Assembly (NCBI GenBank): GCA_947466425.1
Contig: CANIBZ010000023.1
Coordinates: forward strand, 1-38,220
From: Flavobacteriales bacterium
GTDB lineage: Bacteria > Bacteroidota > Bacteroidia > Flavobacteriales_D > Sanyastnellaceae
Direction of reading: 5' to 3'
DNA: 38,220 nucleotides
Positions 7,823 through 15,563 of this stretch are shown piece after piece; within the stretch, counting starts at the first letter, position 1; each line of letters begins with the position of its first letter. The notes beneath the pieces were generated by a model that was given only the letters and a program-made list of their open reading frames with translations, was not told the origin of the DNA and did not search any database. The position numbers were made by a program, and so were the translations under genes.

Positions 7823-8263
7823 ATGAATAATATGAAAAAGAAAATAGTCATTATTGTAGCCCTCGCCCTTCTTGCCATTGGTGGCAGTGTGGTCCTTTAT
7901 CAATGGAACAAGCCGAAAACAAATGCGGCTGATGTAAAACCAACCTACGTCTTATCAGCTGATGAATTAGCAGGAGAATTTATTTCAGATGAAAATGTCG
8001 CTAATGGCAAGTATGTTAAAGACAGTGTTGCTTTTGAAATAACGGGGATCGTTGACACCGTTTACACCAACGACGGCGGTGAAGACATACTTGTCTTTCA
8101 AACCAAATCAGAAGCAAAAGTAGCGTGTTCATTCAACGCTGGGCAAGACTCGGGAAATCCTAATCAATATAAAAAAGGTGATACCGTAAAACTGAAAGGG
8201 TATTGCGGTGGAATAGACATGTTCCTGGAAGTTCAAATGCGCGCGTGCGCCATTGTTAAATAA
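7823..8263 (+). CDS. tRNA_anti-like OB-fold membrane-anchored protein
   Basis: 146 residues. An N-terminal membrane helix (about 8-26) exposes a soluble domain to the periplasm. YVLSADELAGEF (near 40-50), DENVANGKYVKDSVAFEITG (near 53-72) and the C-terminal GDTVKLKGYCGGIDMFLEVQMR match the Bacteroidota tRNA_anti-like OB-fold family, despite the name not an RNA enzyme. The ligand is not known. It begins right after the stop of the cytochrome-like gene (no gap); a second ATG at 7832 is equally possible. Cys residues in the last 45 positions may form a disulfide. Its constant company with YceI and cytochrome genes here suggests a shared envelope function. Confidence 0.7.
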   Translation: MNNMKKKIVIIVALALLAIGGSVVLYQWNKPKTNAADVKPTYVLSADELAGEFISDENVANGKYVKDSVAFEITGIVDTVYTNDGGEDILVFQTKSEAKVACSFNAGQDSGNPNQYKKGDTVKLKGYCGGIDMFLEVQMRACAIVK

Positions 8264-8311
8264 ATCATGGCACTATTGCTGCCTAACGCATTGCAAAATA
8301 AAATCATCCAT

Positions 8312-8854
8312 ATGAAAAATTTAATTCTCTTAGTTGTTTTAACCGTTTCTTTCCAAGCGAACGCGCAAAAATACTTCTCTAAAACTGCTCACATAAAATT
8401 CTTTTCGCACACCAGCGCCGAAGATATTAAAGCAGACAACTACAAATCAAGCATTGTCATTGACAAGGCCACAGGCGTTGTTCAAGTAGAGGGACTTATT
8501 AAAATGTTCGAATTCGAAAAGGCATTAATGCAAGAACATTTCAATGAAAATTACTTGGAAAGCGATACATATCCAAAGGCTACTTTCAAAGGAAAGGGAG
8601 ATTTTTCAGGAGTGAATTTCGCAGCAGATGGAAATTATAGCGTTAACGTGGCTGGACAGTTAACCATGCACGGCGCTACTAAAGACGTTAGTGCAACGGC
8701 TACTATTAAGATTTCCGGAGGCAAAATAGAAGGGTCGACAAAGTTCAATATCAACCCAATAGACTACAACGTGAAAATTCCTGATCTTGTAAAAGGACAA
8801 ATTTCTGACAAGATTGAAGTAACCGTGAAAGCTACATTGCAACCACTTAAATAA
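8312..8854 (+). CDS. YceI-family periplasmic protein
   Basis: 180 residues. Signal peptide MKNLILLVVLTVSFQANAQ, then a lipocalin-like YceI barrel: HIKFFSHTSAEDIKADN (near 25-42), VQVEGLIKMFEFEKALMQEHFNENYLES (near 57-84), YPKATFKGKG and the family-typical LTMHGATKDVSATATI (near 127-142). YceI barrels bind polyisoprenoid or other amphiphilic ligands. An ATG at 8267 is in frame but would add 15 residues ahead of an already complete signal peptide, so 8312 is preferred. It is in an operon with the cytochrome-like lipoproteins and the DUF5777 barrel, five bases ahead of the latter. Confidence 0.9.
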   Translation: MKNLILLVVLTVSFQANAQKYFSKTAHIKFFSHTSAEDIKADNYKSSIVIDKATGVVQVEGLIKMFEFEKALMQEHFNENYLESDTYPKATFKGKGDFSGVNFAADGNYSVNVAGQLTMHGATKDVSATATIKISGGKIEGSTKFNINPIDYNVKIPDLVKGQISDKIEVTVKATLQPLK

Positions 8855-8859
8855 TTCAA

Positions 8860-9801
8860 ATGAATTCAAATCCATTTTCAAAAGGGCTACTACTGTTAGC
8901 TCTTTTATTTTTTTTACAACTCGTCATTCTTGCTCAACCGGGCGATAGTATTCTTGTTAAAACCGATGAAGTCGATTTACTTTCTTTGATTGGAGGTAAC
9001 GAAGAGCAAACTTATACCACAGCCACTTTTAAGACTACCCGAATCATAAACATGCAAAGCGTAGAAAATGCTGCTGCAGGTGTAATGGATTTTCGTATTT
9101 CTCACCGTTTTGGATTTTTGAATACGGGGGCTTACAATTTATTCGGATTGGATCAAGCACTCATGAGAATTGGTTTGGAGTATGGCGTTACCAATCGACT
9201 CATGGTTGGTTTTGGAAGAAGTAACGTGAATAAGGCCTATGATTCATTTTTAAAGTATAAAATTTTACGTCAAGGTTCGGGCAAAAGAAATATACCTATT
9301 TCGGTTTCTTATTTCGCTTCAGCAGTTTGCAACACTGTCCATTGGACTGATCCGAATAGAGATAATTATTTCTCTTCTCGCATGCAGTATACTCACCAGT
9401 TGCTCATTGCACGCAAATTCAACAATGATTTATCTCTTCAGTTAACCCCTACTTTAGTTCACAAAAATCTTGTTCCTACGCTTCAAGATAAAAACGACAT
9501 TCTAGCTGTTGGCTTTGGTGGACGTTATAAACTCACACAACGATTCTCGGTGAATGGCGAATACATCTATGTGCTTCCGAATCAAATAACCTCGACTTAC
9601 TACAACTCGCTTTCTTTAGGAGTTGATATCGAAACTGGAGGACACGTATTCCAGTTGCACCTCACGAATTCAACATCTATGTTGGAACCCGGATTTATTA
9701 CAGAATCTGTTGGTCAGTGGAAAAATGGAGGAATACATTTTGGTTTCAACGTCTCACGCGTATTTACAGTGAAAGACAAGAGAGAAAAACCAGAAGATTG
9801 A
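8860..9801 (+). CDS. DUF5777-family outer-membrane beta-barrel
   Basis: 313 residues. A signal peptide (about 1-25) is followed by alternating amphipathic strands. The segment VMDFRISHRFGFLNTGAYNLFGLDQA (near 75-100), FGRSNVNKAYDSFLKYKILRQ (near 125-145) and repeated HQLLIARKFNNDLSLQLTPTLVHKN are typical of the DUF5777 barrel family of Bacteroidota. No enzyme activity is known; the barrel is probably a surface or channel partner for the lipoproteins and YceI protein encoded ahead of it. It is the last gene of the operon; the stop is followed at once by the stop of a convergent regulator gene, leaving no room for a terminator. Confidence 0.8.
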   Translation: MNSNPFSKGLLLLALLFFLQLVILAQPGDSILVKTDEVDLLSLIGGNEEQTYTTATFKTTRIINMQSVENAAAGVMDFRISHRFGFLNTGAYNLFGLDQALMRIGLEYGVTNRLMVGFGRSNVNKAYDSFLKYKILRQGSGKRNIPISVSYFASAVCNTVHWTDPNRDNYFSSRMQYTHQLLIARKFNNDLSLQLTPTLVHKNLVPTLQDKNDILAVGFGGRYKLTQRFSVNGEYIYVLPNQITSTYYNSLSLGVDIETGGHVFQLHLTNSTSMLEPGFITESVGQWKNGGIHFGFNVSRVFTVKDKREKPED

Positions 9802-10146
9802 TTATACAATAGCTTTCGCTATCTCGTCTTGAGTAACAGGCTTAACCAGAAAGGCCTTCATGATTGTTTTCTCGGCATCTTCCATTGTTTTATTGTCTGA
9901 ATTTCCAGAAATGTAAATTGCAGGTATGTTCAATGTTTGCTGAATCGTCCGCATGGCGCTTATTCCATTTGTTCCATCTTCAAGGCGAATATCCATAACA
10001 ACAACATCTGGCTTAAGTTCAAGAGCCATTCTTACTGCCTGAGTCTCTTCTTCGGCAACACCTACCACTTCATGACCAGCGCGCTCAATGAACATCTGAT
10101 GAACAAAGCGAATAAGCTGATCGTCGTCTACTAAGAGTACTCTCAT
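9802..10146 (-). CDS. Receiver-only response regulator
   Basis: 114 residues, a stand-alone CheY-like domain with no output domain. Acidic pocket Asp7-Asp9, phospho-acceptor Asp52 in VVVMDIRL, the Ser/Thr position in YISGNSD (about 80) and Lys102 in FLVKPVT are all present. The start ATG overlaps the stop of the upstream histidine kinase by one base (TAATG), so the two are coupled and very likely cognate. Without an output domain it probably acts by protein contact or in a phosphorelay. Confidence 0.93.
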   Translation of the reverse strand: MRVLLVDDDQLIRFVHQMFIERAGHEVVGVAEEETQAVRMALELKPDVVVMDIRLEDGTNGISAMRTIQQTLNIPAIYISGNSDNKTMEDAEKTIMKAFLVKPVTQDEIAKAIV

Positions 10147-11738
10147 TATTTTTTAAATTTAAGAAGGTATCTCAATCCGCCTTCCGACGCAATCTCTAAT
10201 TCACCCTTCAATTGTGACGCAAATGTACGCATGAGTTTGAATCCGAGCGAAGCATTCTTACCTTCTTCAAAATCTGCACTTAATCCTGGACCATTATCTG
10301 AGATTTCCATTTCAATGAACTCACCCACTTCCTCTAAACGAATTCGAATTTCAGGATTTTCGACAAAAGGAATTGCGTACTTATATGAGTTCGTTAATAT
10401 TTCGTTGGCAAACAAACCACAGGTAACGGCTTTGCTTATGGTTAGTTCAACAGGAGTGCCCATAAATTTCAGTTCTACCGTTTTATCAACTGAAAGAAGA
10501 TGCTGAAGATGTTCAGCCAAATTCTTCAAATAAGAGAACAATTCAATTGCCTCAAATGAGTTTGATTTATAGAGCATTTCATGCACGAGCGCCATTGCTT
10601 TAATTCGCGATTGTGATTCTCTGTATGCAAAAGCAATGTCTACATTCTTCTCTTGTATGGCCTGCAACTCAAGCAATGAATACACTACCGTTAGATTATT
10701 TTTAACACGGTGATGAATTTCACCCAATAACGCCTCTTTTTCCAACAAAGACTTTTGCAATTGCTCTTGCGCATCAATTACCGGCGTAACATCCATTCCG
10801 AACCCCATCATGTATTTGATTTCGTCTTGGACAATAATTGGCTTAAACCTTTTGAGAGAATAACGCGCGTTTCCATCAGCATCAATAATTTTCTCTTCCA
10901 TCTCTACCATTCTGCGTTCGCGCATGGACTGTTGGAAAAATTCTTTTCGAACTTTAGCCATTGAATCGTCGGTGCCTTTAAACTCGCAATAATCAAAATC
11001 TGTTCTTCCAATGAGCCAATTGCGAACCTCTTTATTTTTAACGGCAAATTCGTTAATGAGCATATAGCGCTGCTCCAGATCAAACACGGCTATATCCACG
11101 GCAGCTGAATTCAATACTACTTTATAAAAATCAGCTGAGAATTTCTCAAATGGTCTTTGAATATTTTTCAATTTGAAATAAATGATTTCGCCATTCATTT
11201 CATCTTGATTCAATCTAAATCGATGGAACTCATACTCTAGAACCACTCCGCGATAGGTATATGATTTCATGCCACCTGCCTCTCCTTCAAAAACTTCTAG
11301 ATCAGAAAGTTTTTCCGATATCTCTTGCAGTCCTAATCCCTGCTTTCCGAAACGACGAATGGCATCTTTCAACTGGTGAATGGGGTGGCTCAATGTATTT
11401 TCAAATGAGCAAACCACTTCACCCTTGTCATTAATAAATACCCACTCGAGATCTGAAGCCGATGGAACCAATTCAAATTTTTCATTTTTAGAAATTGAAT
11501 CATCCGCTGATTCAATTTCTAACAAATCCGTTTCTTCGTCCTTTTTTATACAAATCCAACGATTATCAGACTCAACGAGTACCGTGCAGTTTTCAAACCA
11601 CAAGACACCGTTAAAATGCCGCATAGCAGATCTATCGAGTCCCTCATAATTTTGAAAATAGAACGTCGCTCTATCACCCAAGAGGTAATTTCCCTCCTGA
11701 TTGTTCCAAATGAATTGATTCGACTTTAAAAACTGCAT
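10146..11738 (-). CDS. Soluble PAS-containing histidine kinase, HisKA_2 type
   Basis: 530 residues with no membrane segment. The N-terminal 195 residues are unassigned, with a possible divergent PAS; a PAS domain follows at about 200-325 (DIAVFDLEQRYMLINE, then GFGMDVTPVIDAQEQL leading into a helix). The phospho-acceptor His is in LLGEIHHRVKNNLTVV (342 or 343), characteristic of HisKA_2/HWE-like kinases. The ATPase domain spans about 440-528, with the N box FANEILTNSYKYA and G box DNGPGLS. A longer frame opening at 11807 would translate the terminator of the phosphate operon; the ATG at 11738 is chosen because a perfect -7 box lies six bases upstream. It senses a cytoplasmic signal of unknown nature. 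Confidence 0.9.
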   Translation of the reverse strand: MQFLKSNQFIWNNQEGNYLLGDRATFYFQNYEGLDRSAMRHFNGVLWFENCTVLVESDNRWICIKKDEETDLLEIESADDSISKNEKFELVPSASDLEWVFINDKGEVVCSFENTLSHPIHQLKDAIRRFGKQGLGLQEISEKLSDLEVFEGEAGGMKSYTYRGVVLEYEFHRFRLNQDEMNGEIIYFKLKNIQRPFEKFSADFYKVVLNSAAVDIAVFDLEQRYMLINEFAVKNKEVRNWLIGRTDFDYCEFKGTDDSMAKVRKEFFQQSMRERRMVEMEEKIIDADGNARYSLKRFKPIIVQDEIKYMMGFGMDVTPVIDAQEQLQKSLLEKEALLGEIHHRVKNNLTVVYSLLELQAIQEKNVDIAFAYRESQSRIKAMALVHEMLYKSNSFEAIELFSYLKNLAEHLQHLLSVDKTVELKFMGTPVELTISKAVTCGLFANEILTNSYKYAIPFVENPEIRIRLEEVGEFIEMEISDNGPGLSADFEEGKNASLGFKLMRTFASQLKGELEIASEGGLRYLLKFKK

Positions 11739-11744
11739 ACCACT

Positions 11745-11752
11745 CAAAGATA
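11745..11752 (-). promoter_or_regulatory. -7 promoter box TATCTTTG for the histidine kinase
   Basis: Perfect TAnnTTTG on the minus strand, six bases before the ATG at 11738 and about 17 bases beyond the end of the upstream terminator. It decides the kinase start. Confidence 0.55.
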
Positions 11753-11766
11753 GTGGCTCTTCAACA

Positions 11767-11793
11767 TAAAAAAAGCACCCGACGGTGCTTTTA
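11767..11793 (-). terminator. Rho-independent terminator of the phosphate transport operon
   Basis: On the minus strand a hairpin with arms AAAAGCACC and GGTGCTTTT and a GTCG loop, followed by further Ts, begins about 22 bases after the pit stop codon. The A-tract before the stem is suited to use in both directions, but only the minus strand has a gene ending here. Confidence 0.85.
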
Positions 11794-11815
11794 ATGTTTA
11801 ATATCATCTTTTAAA

Positions 11816-13729
11816 TTATGCGTTTACACCACAGAAATGCATGATGTAATAAAACAGCGCACCTAAACCTGCTGAAATTGGAATGGTAATAATCCAAGCT
11901 ACTAAAAGCTTTCCTGTAACTCCCCATTTAACGGCAGAGATACGTTTGGTAATTCCAACCCCGATAATTGAACCGGTGATCGTATGTGTTGTAGAAACAG
12001 GAATACCCTTTACTACTTCACCACCCATTTTCCATGGGAACTTCAGTCCTTCTGTAAAGAATAAGGTAATCGCCCCTGCAGTCTCCGCTGCTACTCCTTC
12101 GAAAGGTGTAACCTTGGTGATTTTGTTTCCCATTGTTTTTACAATCTTCCAACCACCACTCATGGTACCAAGAGCAATTGCAGCGTAACACGCCAGAGGA
12201 ACCCAATTCGGCATTTCCTTCAACGAAGTAATTTCACCACCTGCGATTAACGCAACCGTTATGATACCCATTACTTTTTGAGCGTCATTTCCACCGTGAC
12301 CGATAGAGAACGCTGCAGAAGAGAACAACTGTAATTTCTTGAACCATTGATTGGCTCTTGAGTTATTTAACGAACTCATGAACAAGGTGAAAATCCCAAT
12401 GACTACGACAATGAAACCTAAAAGAATCCACTTGAAGTTCGCTCCATGGAAAATCACCTTCAACCAATATGTCTCGAAGTTATTTTTCAAATTGGAAGTA
12501 TCGAAGCGCAATTTAGATTCGGCACCTATGCGCTCAACCTTTACGATTTTGTATTGAGTCGAATATGCATATCTGTTTTCTGAATCCTTCGTTATAACAT
12601 TGGCTGAGACCACCTCATAACTATTTACCCCTTGTTTTTTCAAATCCTTAAGCACTTCAACATTCTTGTCATTTGCATAAAGTACAGACCCCAGTGAATC
12701 TAATCTAACAATGTAATCTTGGTTTGAAGCTATGTCAAGACCTAAAGAATCCTTCGCAGGCTCGACAAAAACAATGGCTTTATCGCATTCATTCTTAAGC
12801 GAGAAAGCTTTTTTCAATTCACTTGAAGAAATCGGCGCATCTGTTTTAACAACCAAGGCCAAACCACTACGCAAATCCTTCTTGAAGGATTTATCAAATG
12901 ATTTTTTAATAGCCTTAGTCAAATCCTTATTTTCATCAGACGTATTAACATCTTTCAAATAATCTGTTCGGATTTCAAAAAGTTTACCGCTAGCATCTTC
13001 GTTTCCGGCTGAATCCTTAGCAACTTTTACTAGGCTAGGAAATTCTTTCATTTTATCCTCAGATTTGAAGACAAGCATTTCTTTCAACTTATCTTTTTCT
13101 ACTTTATCGCTTAGCGAAACGACGTAACTACTACCTCCATTGAAATCTTTTTTGAATTCTAAGACGTTGAATACGGCATAGGATACCCCAATAATAATAG
13201 TTAGTGAAACCAATTTCATCCAAATTCCCTTTCTGAACGAATTCAAGAACCAGATAGAAATGAGGTAAGACATAATCATACCCGCAATTGGTGCAACAAC
13301 AATGAAAATTGCAGTTGCCCAAATAATTCCAGAACTAATCGCCTTCCAACCGAATGCTGCTAAGAATGCTCCGGCAAATCCGCCAATTAAGGTGTGTGAG
13401 GATGAAGATGGAATCCCATACCACCAGGTGATTAAGTTCCATGCAACTGCCGACATTAATCCCGCAAGAATCATAGAAAGCGGATGCATGCATTCGACTA
13501 TGAACTCTTTGTGAACTGACTTTGCAATAGTTGTTGCAACGCTGTGGTCTTTAAAAATGAAGAATGCAACAAAGTTGAAAAACGCTGCCCAAACAACTGC
13601 TTGTAATGGAGTCAAAACTTTGGTTGAAACAACTGTTGCAATTGAGTTTGCGGCATCGTGAAATCCATTAATGAAATCAAAAATCAATGCCAGAGCAATG
13701 ACCGCAATAAGTAAGAATGAATAATCCAT
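11816..13729 (-). CDS. pit: PiT-family inorganic phosphate transporter with large central insertion
   Basis: 637 residues, longer than most bacterial PiT proteins (about 400-500). Both internal repeats of the family are clear: FINGFHDAANSIAT (18-31) with SSSSHTLIGG (near 108-117) in the first half, and GHGGNDAQKVMGI (near 478-490) with VSTTHTITGSIIG in the second. About ten membrane helices are visible. Residues about 195-430 form a hydrophilic, Lys/Asp-rich insertion between the helix at 173-190 and that at 432-452. It lies 11 bases after the PhoU-like gene and is followed by a strong terminator. It imports phosphate driven by a cation gradient, by family. Confidence 0.93.
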   Translation of the reverse strand: MDYSFLLIAVIALALIFDFINGFHDAANSIATVVSTKVLTPLQAVVWAAFFNFVAFFIFKDHSVATTIAKSVHKEFIVECMHPLSMILAGLMSAVAWNLITWWYGIPSSSSHTLIGGFAGAFLAAFGWKAISSGIIWATAIFIVVAPIAGMIMSYLISIWFLNSFRKGIWMKLVSLTIIIGVSYAVFNVLEFKKDFNGGSSYVVSLSDKVEKDKLKEMLVFKSEDKMKEFPSLVKVAKDSAGNEDASGKLFEIRTDYLKDVNTSDENKDLTKAIKKSFDKSFKKDLRSGLALVVKTDAPISSSELKKAFSLKNECDKAIVFVEPAKDSLGLDIASNQDYIVRLDSLGSVLYANDKNVEVLKDLKKQGVNSYEVVSANVITKDSENRYAYSTQYKIVKVERIGAESKLRFDTSNLKNNFETYWLKVIFHGANFKWILLGFIVVVIGIFTLFMSSLNNSRANQWFKKLQLFSSAAFSIGHGGNDAQKVMGIITVALIAGGEITSLKEMPNWVPLACYAAIALGTMSGGWKIVKTMGNKITKVTPFEGVAAETAGAITLFFTEGLKFPWKMGGEVVKGIPVSTTHTITGSIIGVGITKRISAVKWGVTGKLLVAWIITIPISAGLGALFYYIMHFCGVNA

Positions 13730-13740
13730 TCTATTTTAGA

Positions 13741-14388
13741 TTAAGAGTTTTTAACTAAGATTGATTCTAAGACATTTGCAACATCTTCGCACTTGTCTGT
13801 CGCTGTTTCCAAGCTGCTTAACACCTCTTTGGTTTTAATCAACTCCAATGGATCAACCGCTTCTGCAAATAAACGAGCAATAGCCTCATCGAACAAATCA
13901 TCTGCATGATTTTCCAAAGAATTAATTCGAACAATTGCTTCGCGAACGCGTTGAACATTCTTCATGCTCTTCATGTCTTTAATTGCAGCGTCTATTTCAA
14001 TTACTTGCTTTAATAACACTTCACTCATCAACTCCATAGTTTTTGAGAATTGCTTTACGTTATATAATTGAATACGCGATGCACAACCGTTGATGAAATC
14101 AGCGATATCATCAATACTGGTAGTTAATGCGTGGATATCTTCTCTATCGAATGGAGTAATGAAGTTTTCTGAGAGCTCCATAAAGATTTGATGAGTAATC
14201 TCATCTCCTTTGTGCTCGAAATCGCGAATTTGGCGAATACAACCTGCAATTTGTTCGGGATCTGAAAGTTGAAACATCTGATGAAACACTTTCGCTTGCT
14301 CCACTAGGTTCGTAGTGTCTTCGGCAAACAAATCAAAGAACATTGTGTTCTTCGGAACCATAAAAGAAAATAGTTTTGAGATTTTCAT
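13741..14388 (-). CDS. PhoU-like (DUF47) accessory protein of phosphate transporter
   Basis: 215 residues of all-helical DUF47/PhoU-like fold, cytoplasmic. Acidic helix motifs QIRDFEHKGDEITHQIFMELSENFITPFDREDIHALTTSIDDIADFI (near 46-92) and LENHADDLFDEAI (near 150-165) provide the E/DxxxD clusters that bind metals in this family. Encoded directly upstream of pit in the same orientation, as is usual for pit accessory proteins, which are thought to control the transporter. A near match to the -7 box (TTAGTTTG, 14415-14408) lies 19 bases upstream of the ATG. Confidence 0.92.
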   Translation of the reverse strand: MKISKLFSFMVPKNTMFFDLFAEDTTNLVEQAKVFHQMFQLSDPEQIAGCIRQIRDFEHKGDEITHQIFMELSENFITPFDREDIHALTTSIDDIADFINGCASRIQLYNVKQFSKTMELMSEVLLKQVIEIDAAIKDMKSMKNVQRVREAIVRINSLENHADDLFDEAIARLFAEAVDPLELIKTKEVLSSLETATDKCEDVANVLESILVKNS

Positions 14389-14596
14389 AGTTTGTGATTT
14401 TACACTGCAAACTAAGCCCTCTAATGTTATGTGAATGTTAAAGCGAGGTTGTTTTTACGCTCTCAAATCTCATCAAAACGCAAAATCACATAACTTTTTC
14501 TTAACATATTGGTAATTCTGACGTAGCACAGCGGCTCTCACTCACTAATAGTTTTGCCTGCGTTAATTATTTGTTAAGCAACCATTAATACAAACC
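14389..14596. other. Divergent intergenic region between phoU-like and DUF2490 genes
   Basis: 208 bases, the longest gene-free stretch of the window. It holds a possible -7 box for the phosphate operon (minus, 14408-14415), a perfect one for the DUF2490 gene (plus, 14549-14556) and the copies ATGTTAA at 14435-14441 and TTAACAT at 14501-14507, an inverted pair 59 bases apart. No Pho-box of the E. coli type is seen. Confidence 0.45.
14549..14556 (+). promoter_or_regulatory. -7 promoter box TAGTTTTG
   Basis: Perfect TAnnTTTG upstream of the DUF2490 gene. The 40-nt gap to the ATG at 14597 gives an ordinary leader, unlike most other boxes in this window. Confidence 0.5.
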
Positions 14597-15373
14597 ATGA
14601 AAAAACAACTACTTATCCTCACACTTCTTGCGCTTACTGCGATTCCAGCTTCATTCGCGCAAGTCAGAACAACCACAACCAACAATTGCATGTGGCTGAA
14701 CTACACACAAATGACCAAGTTTAACAAGGGCATAACCCTTCATACGGAATTGCAGTGGCGCAGATTAGATTGGGGCATGCACCCAGAACAAGTTCAGTTA
14801 AGAGTTGGTGTATTAAAGGATTTAGGAAATGCTACAACTTTTGGGTTAGGCTATAGCTTCATTTCTACCTCTAGATATGGCGAATTCAGTCCGAAAAGCG
14901 CTTTTGATGAAAATCGCATCTACGAGCAACTGCAACATAAATCAACATTCGGAAAATTCGAGTGGGTAAATAGAATTAGACTTGAGCAGAGATTCATTAA
15001 TGATCCTGTAGCAGATGCAAACGGAATTTACAGTGAAGGTCCTGCGGTTTTGAAACACCGTGCACGTTGGAGTAACCGAATTTCATTTCCTCTAAATAAA
15101 AAAACCATTGAAAACGGAGCATTTTACTTAACTGCTTTTGATGAGGTTTTCATTGGCTTTGGAGGTAACGTACCGTTGAACATTTTTGATCAGAATAGAG
15201 CATACGCTGGAATAGGATACAAACATCCTGTTATCGGAAAAATTGAAGTGGGATTCATGGAGCAGATCATCAATAAATCTAAAGTGTCACATGACGTTTA
15301 CACTGGAAGAGAAGAATTCAACAACACCTTATGTATTTCGATTTATAAAGACCTTGACCTAACTTCTAAGTAG
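14597..15373 (+). CDS. DUF2490 outer-membrane beta-barrel protein
   Basis: 258 residues. Signal peptide MKKQLLILTLLALTAIPASFAQ, then a beta-barrel of the DUF2490 family: NNCMWLNYTQMTKFNKGITLHTELQWR (near 29-55), RVGVLKDLGNATTFGLGYSF (near 74-93), EQRFINDP and RARWSNRISFPLN, each strand alternating polar and hydrophobic residues. The protein ends in a strand (DLDLTSK). The role of DUF2490 is unknown. It is divergent from the phosphate operon and so may share regulation with it, which is only inference. A small ORF and terminator follow. Confidence 0.85.
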   Translation: MKKQLLILTLLALTAIPASFAQVRTTTTNNCMWLNYTQMTKFNKGITLHTELQWRRLDWGMHPEQVQLRVGVLKDLGNATTFGLGYSFISTSRYGEFSPKSAFDENRIYEQLQHKSTFGKFEWVNRIRLEQRFINDPVADANGIYSEGPAVLKHRARWSNRISFPLNKKTIENGAFYLTAFDEVFIGFGGNVPLNIFDQNRAYAGIGYKHPVIGKIEVGFMEQIINKSKVSHDVYTGREEFNNTLCISIYKDLDLTSK

Positions 15374-15392
15374 AATAAACCGCAACAACAAA

Positions 15393-15539
15393 ATGAAAAA
15401 CCTATTCCTTGCAAGCATATTATTTTTCAGCTCCATCTGTGTTTACTCTCAGAATGACAAACCAAAAGAAGAAAAAAAATGGTATGACAATATTCAAAAA
15501 GGAAATCTAATGCGAATACAAGCGCAAATCAACTTTTGA
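15393..15539 (+). CDS. Small secreted peptide, 48 residues
   Basis: Begins MKNLFLASILFFSSICVYSQ, an evident Sec signal peptide with cleavage expected after YSQ or the preceding Ser. The mature part is a Lys/Glu-rich stretch (NDKPKEEKKWYDNIQ) ending KGNLMRIQAQINF, with the final Phe as in the last strand of an outer-membrane protein. It sits 19 bases after the DUF2490 stop and one base before a terminator, so the transcription unit fits around it. No homologue is recognised. It is either a genuine short secreted protein or a degraded end of a longer gene. Confidence 0.55.
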   Translation: MKNLFLASILFFSSICVYSQNDKPKEEKKWYDNIQKGNLMRIQAQINF

Positions 15540-15540
15540 C

Positions 15541-15563
15541 AAAACGGGCTTCGGCCCGTTTTT
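15541..15563. terminator. Bidirectional terminator with UUCG loop
   Basis: A perfect nine-base stem (AAAACGGGC with GCCCGTTTT) closes on a TTCG tetraloop, with A and T runs on the two sides. It ends transcription from the DUF2490 operon (plus) and the dapD-GSCFA operon (minus). The GSCFA stop codon (15562-15564) overlaps it by two bases. Confidence 0.88.

Noticed and set aside
12018-12206. Short frames on either strand inside pit and other genes
   Set aside because: They lie in other frames of well-supported genes and lack signal peptides or recognisable domains.
14435-14507. ATGTTAA/TTAACAT pair as a Pho-box
   Set aside because: AT-rich and common; does not match the known PhoB site, and no Bacteroidota Pho consensus is certain to me.
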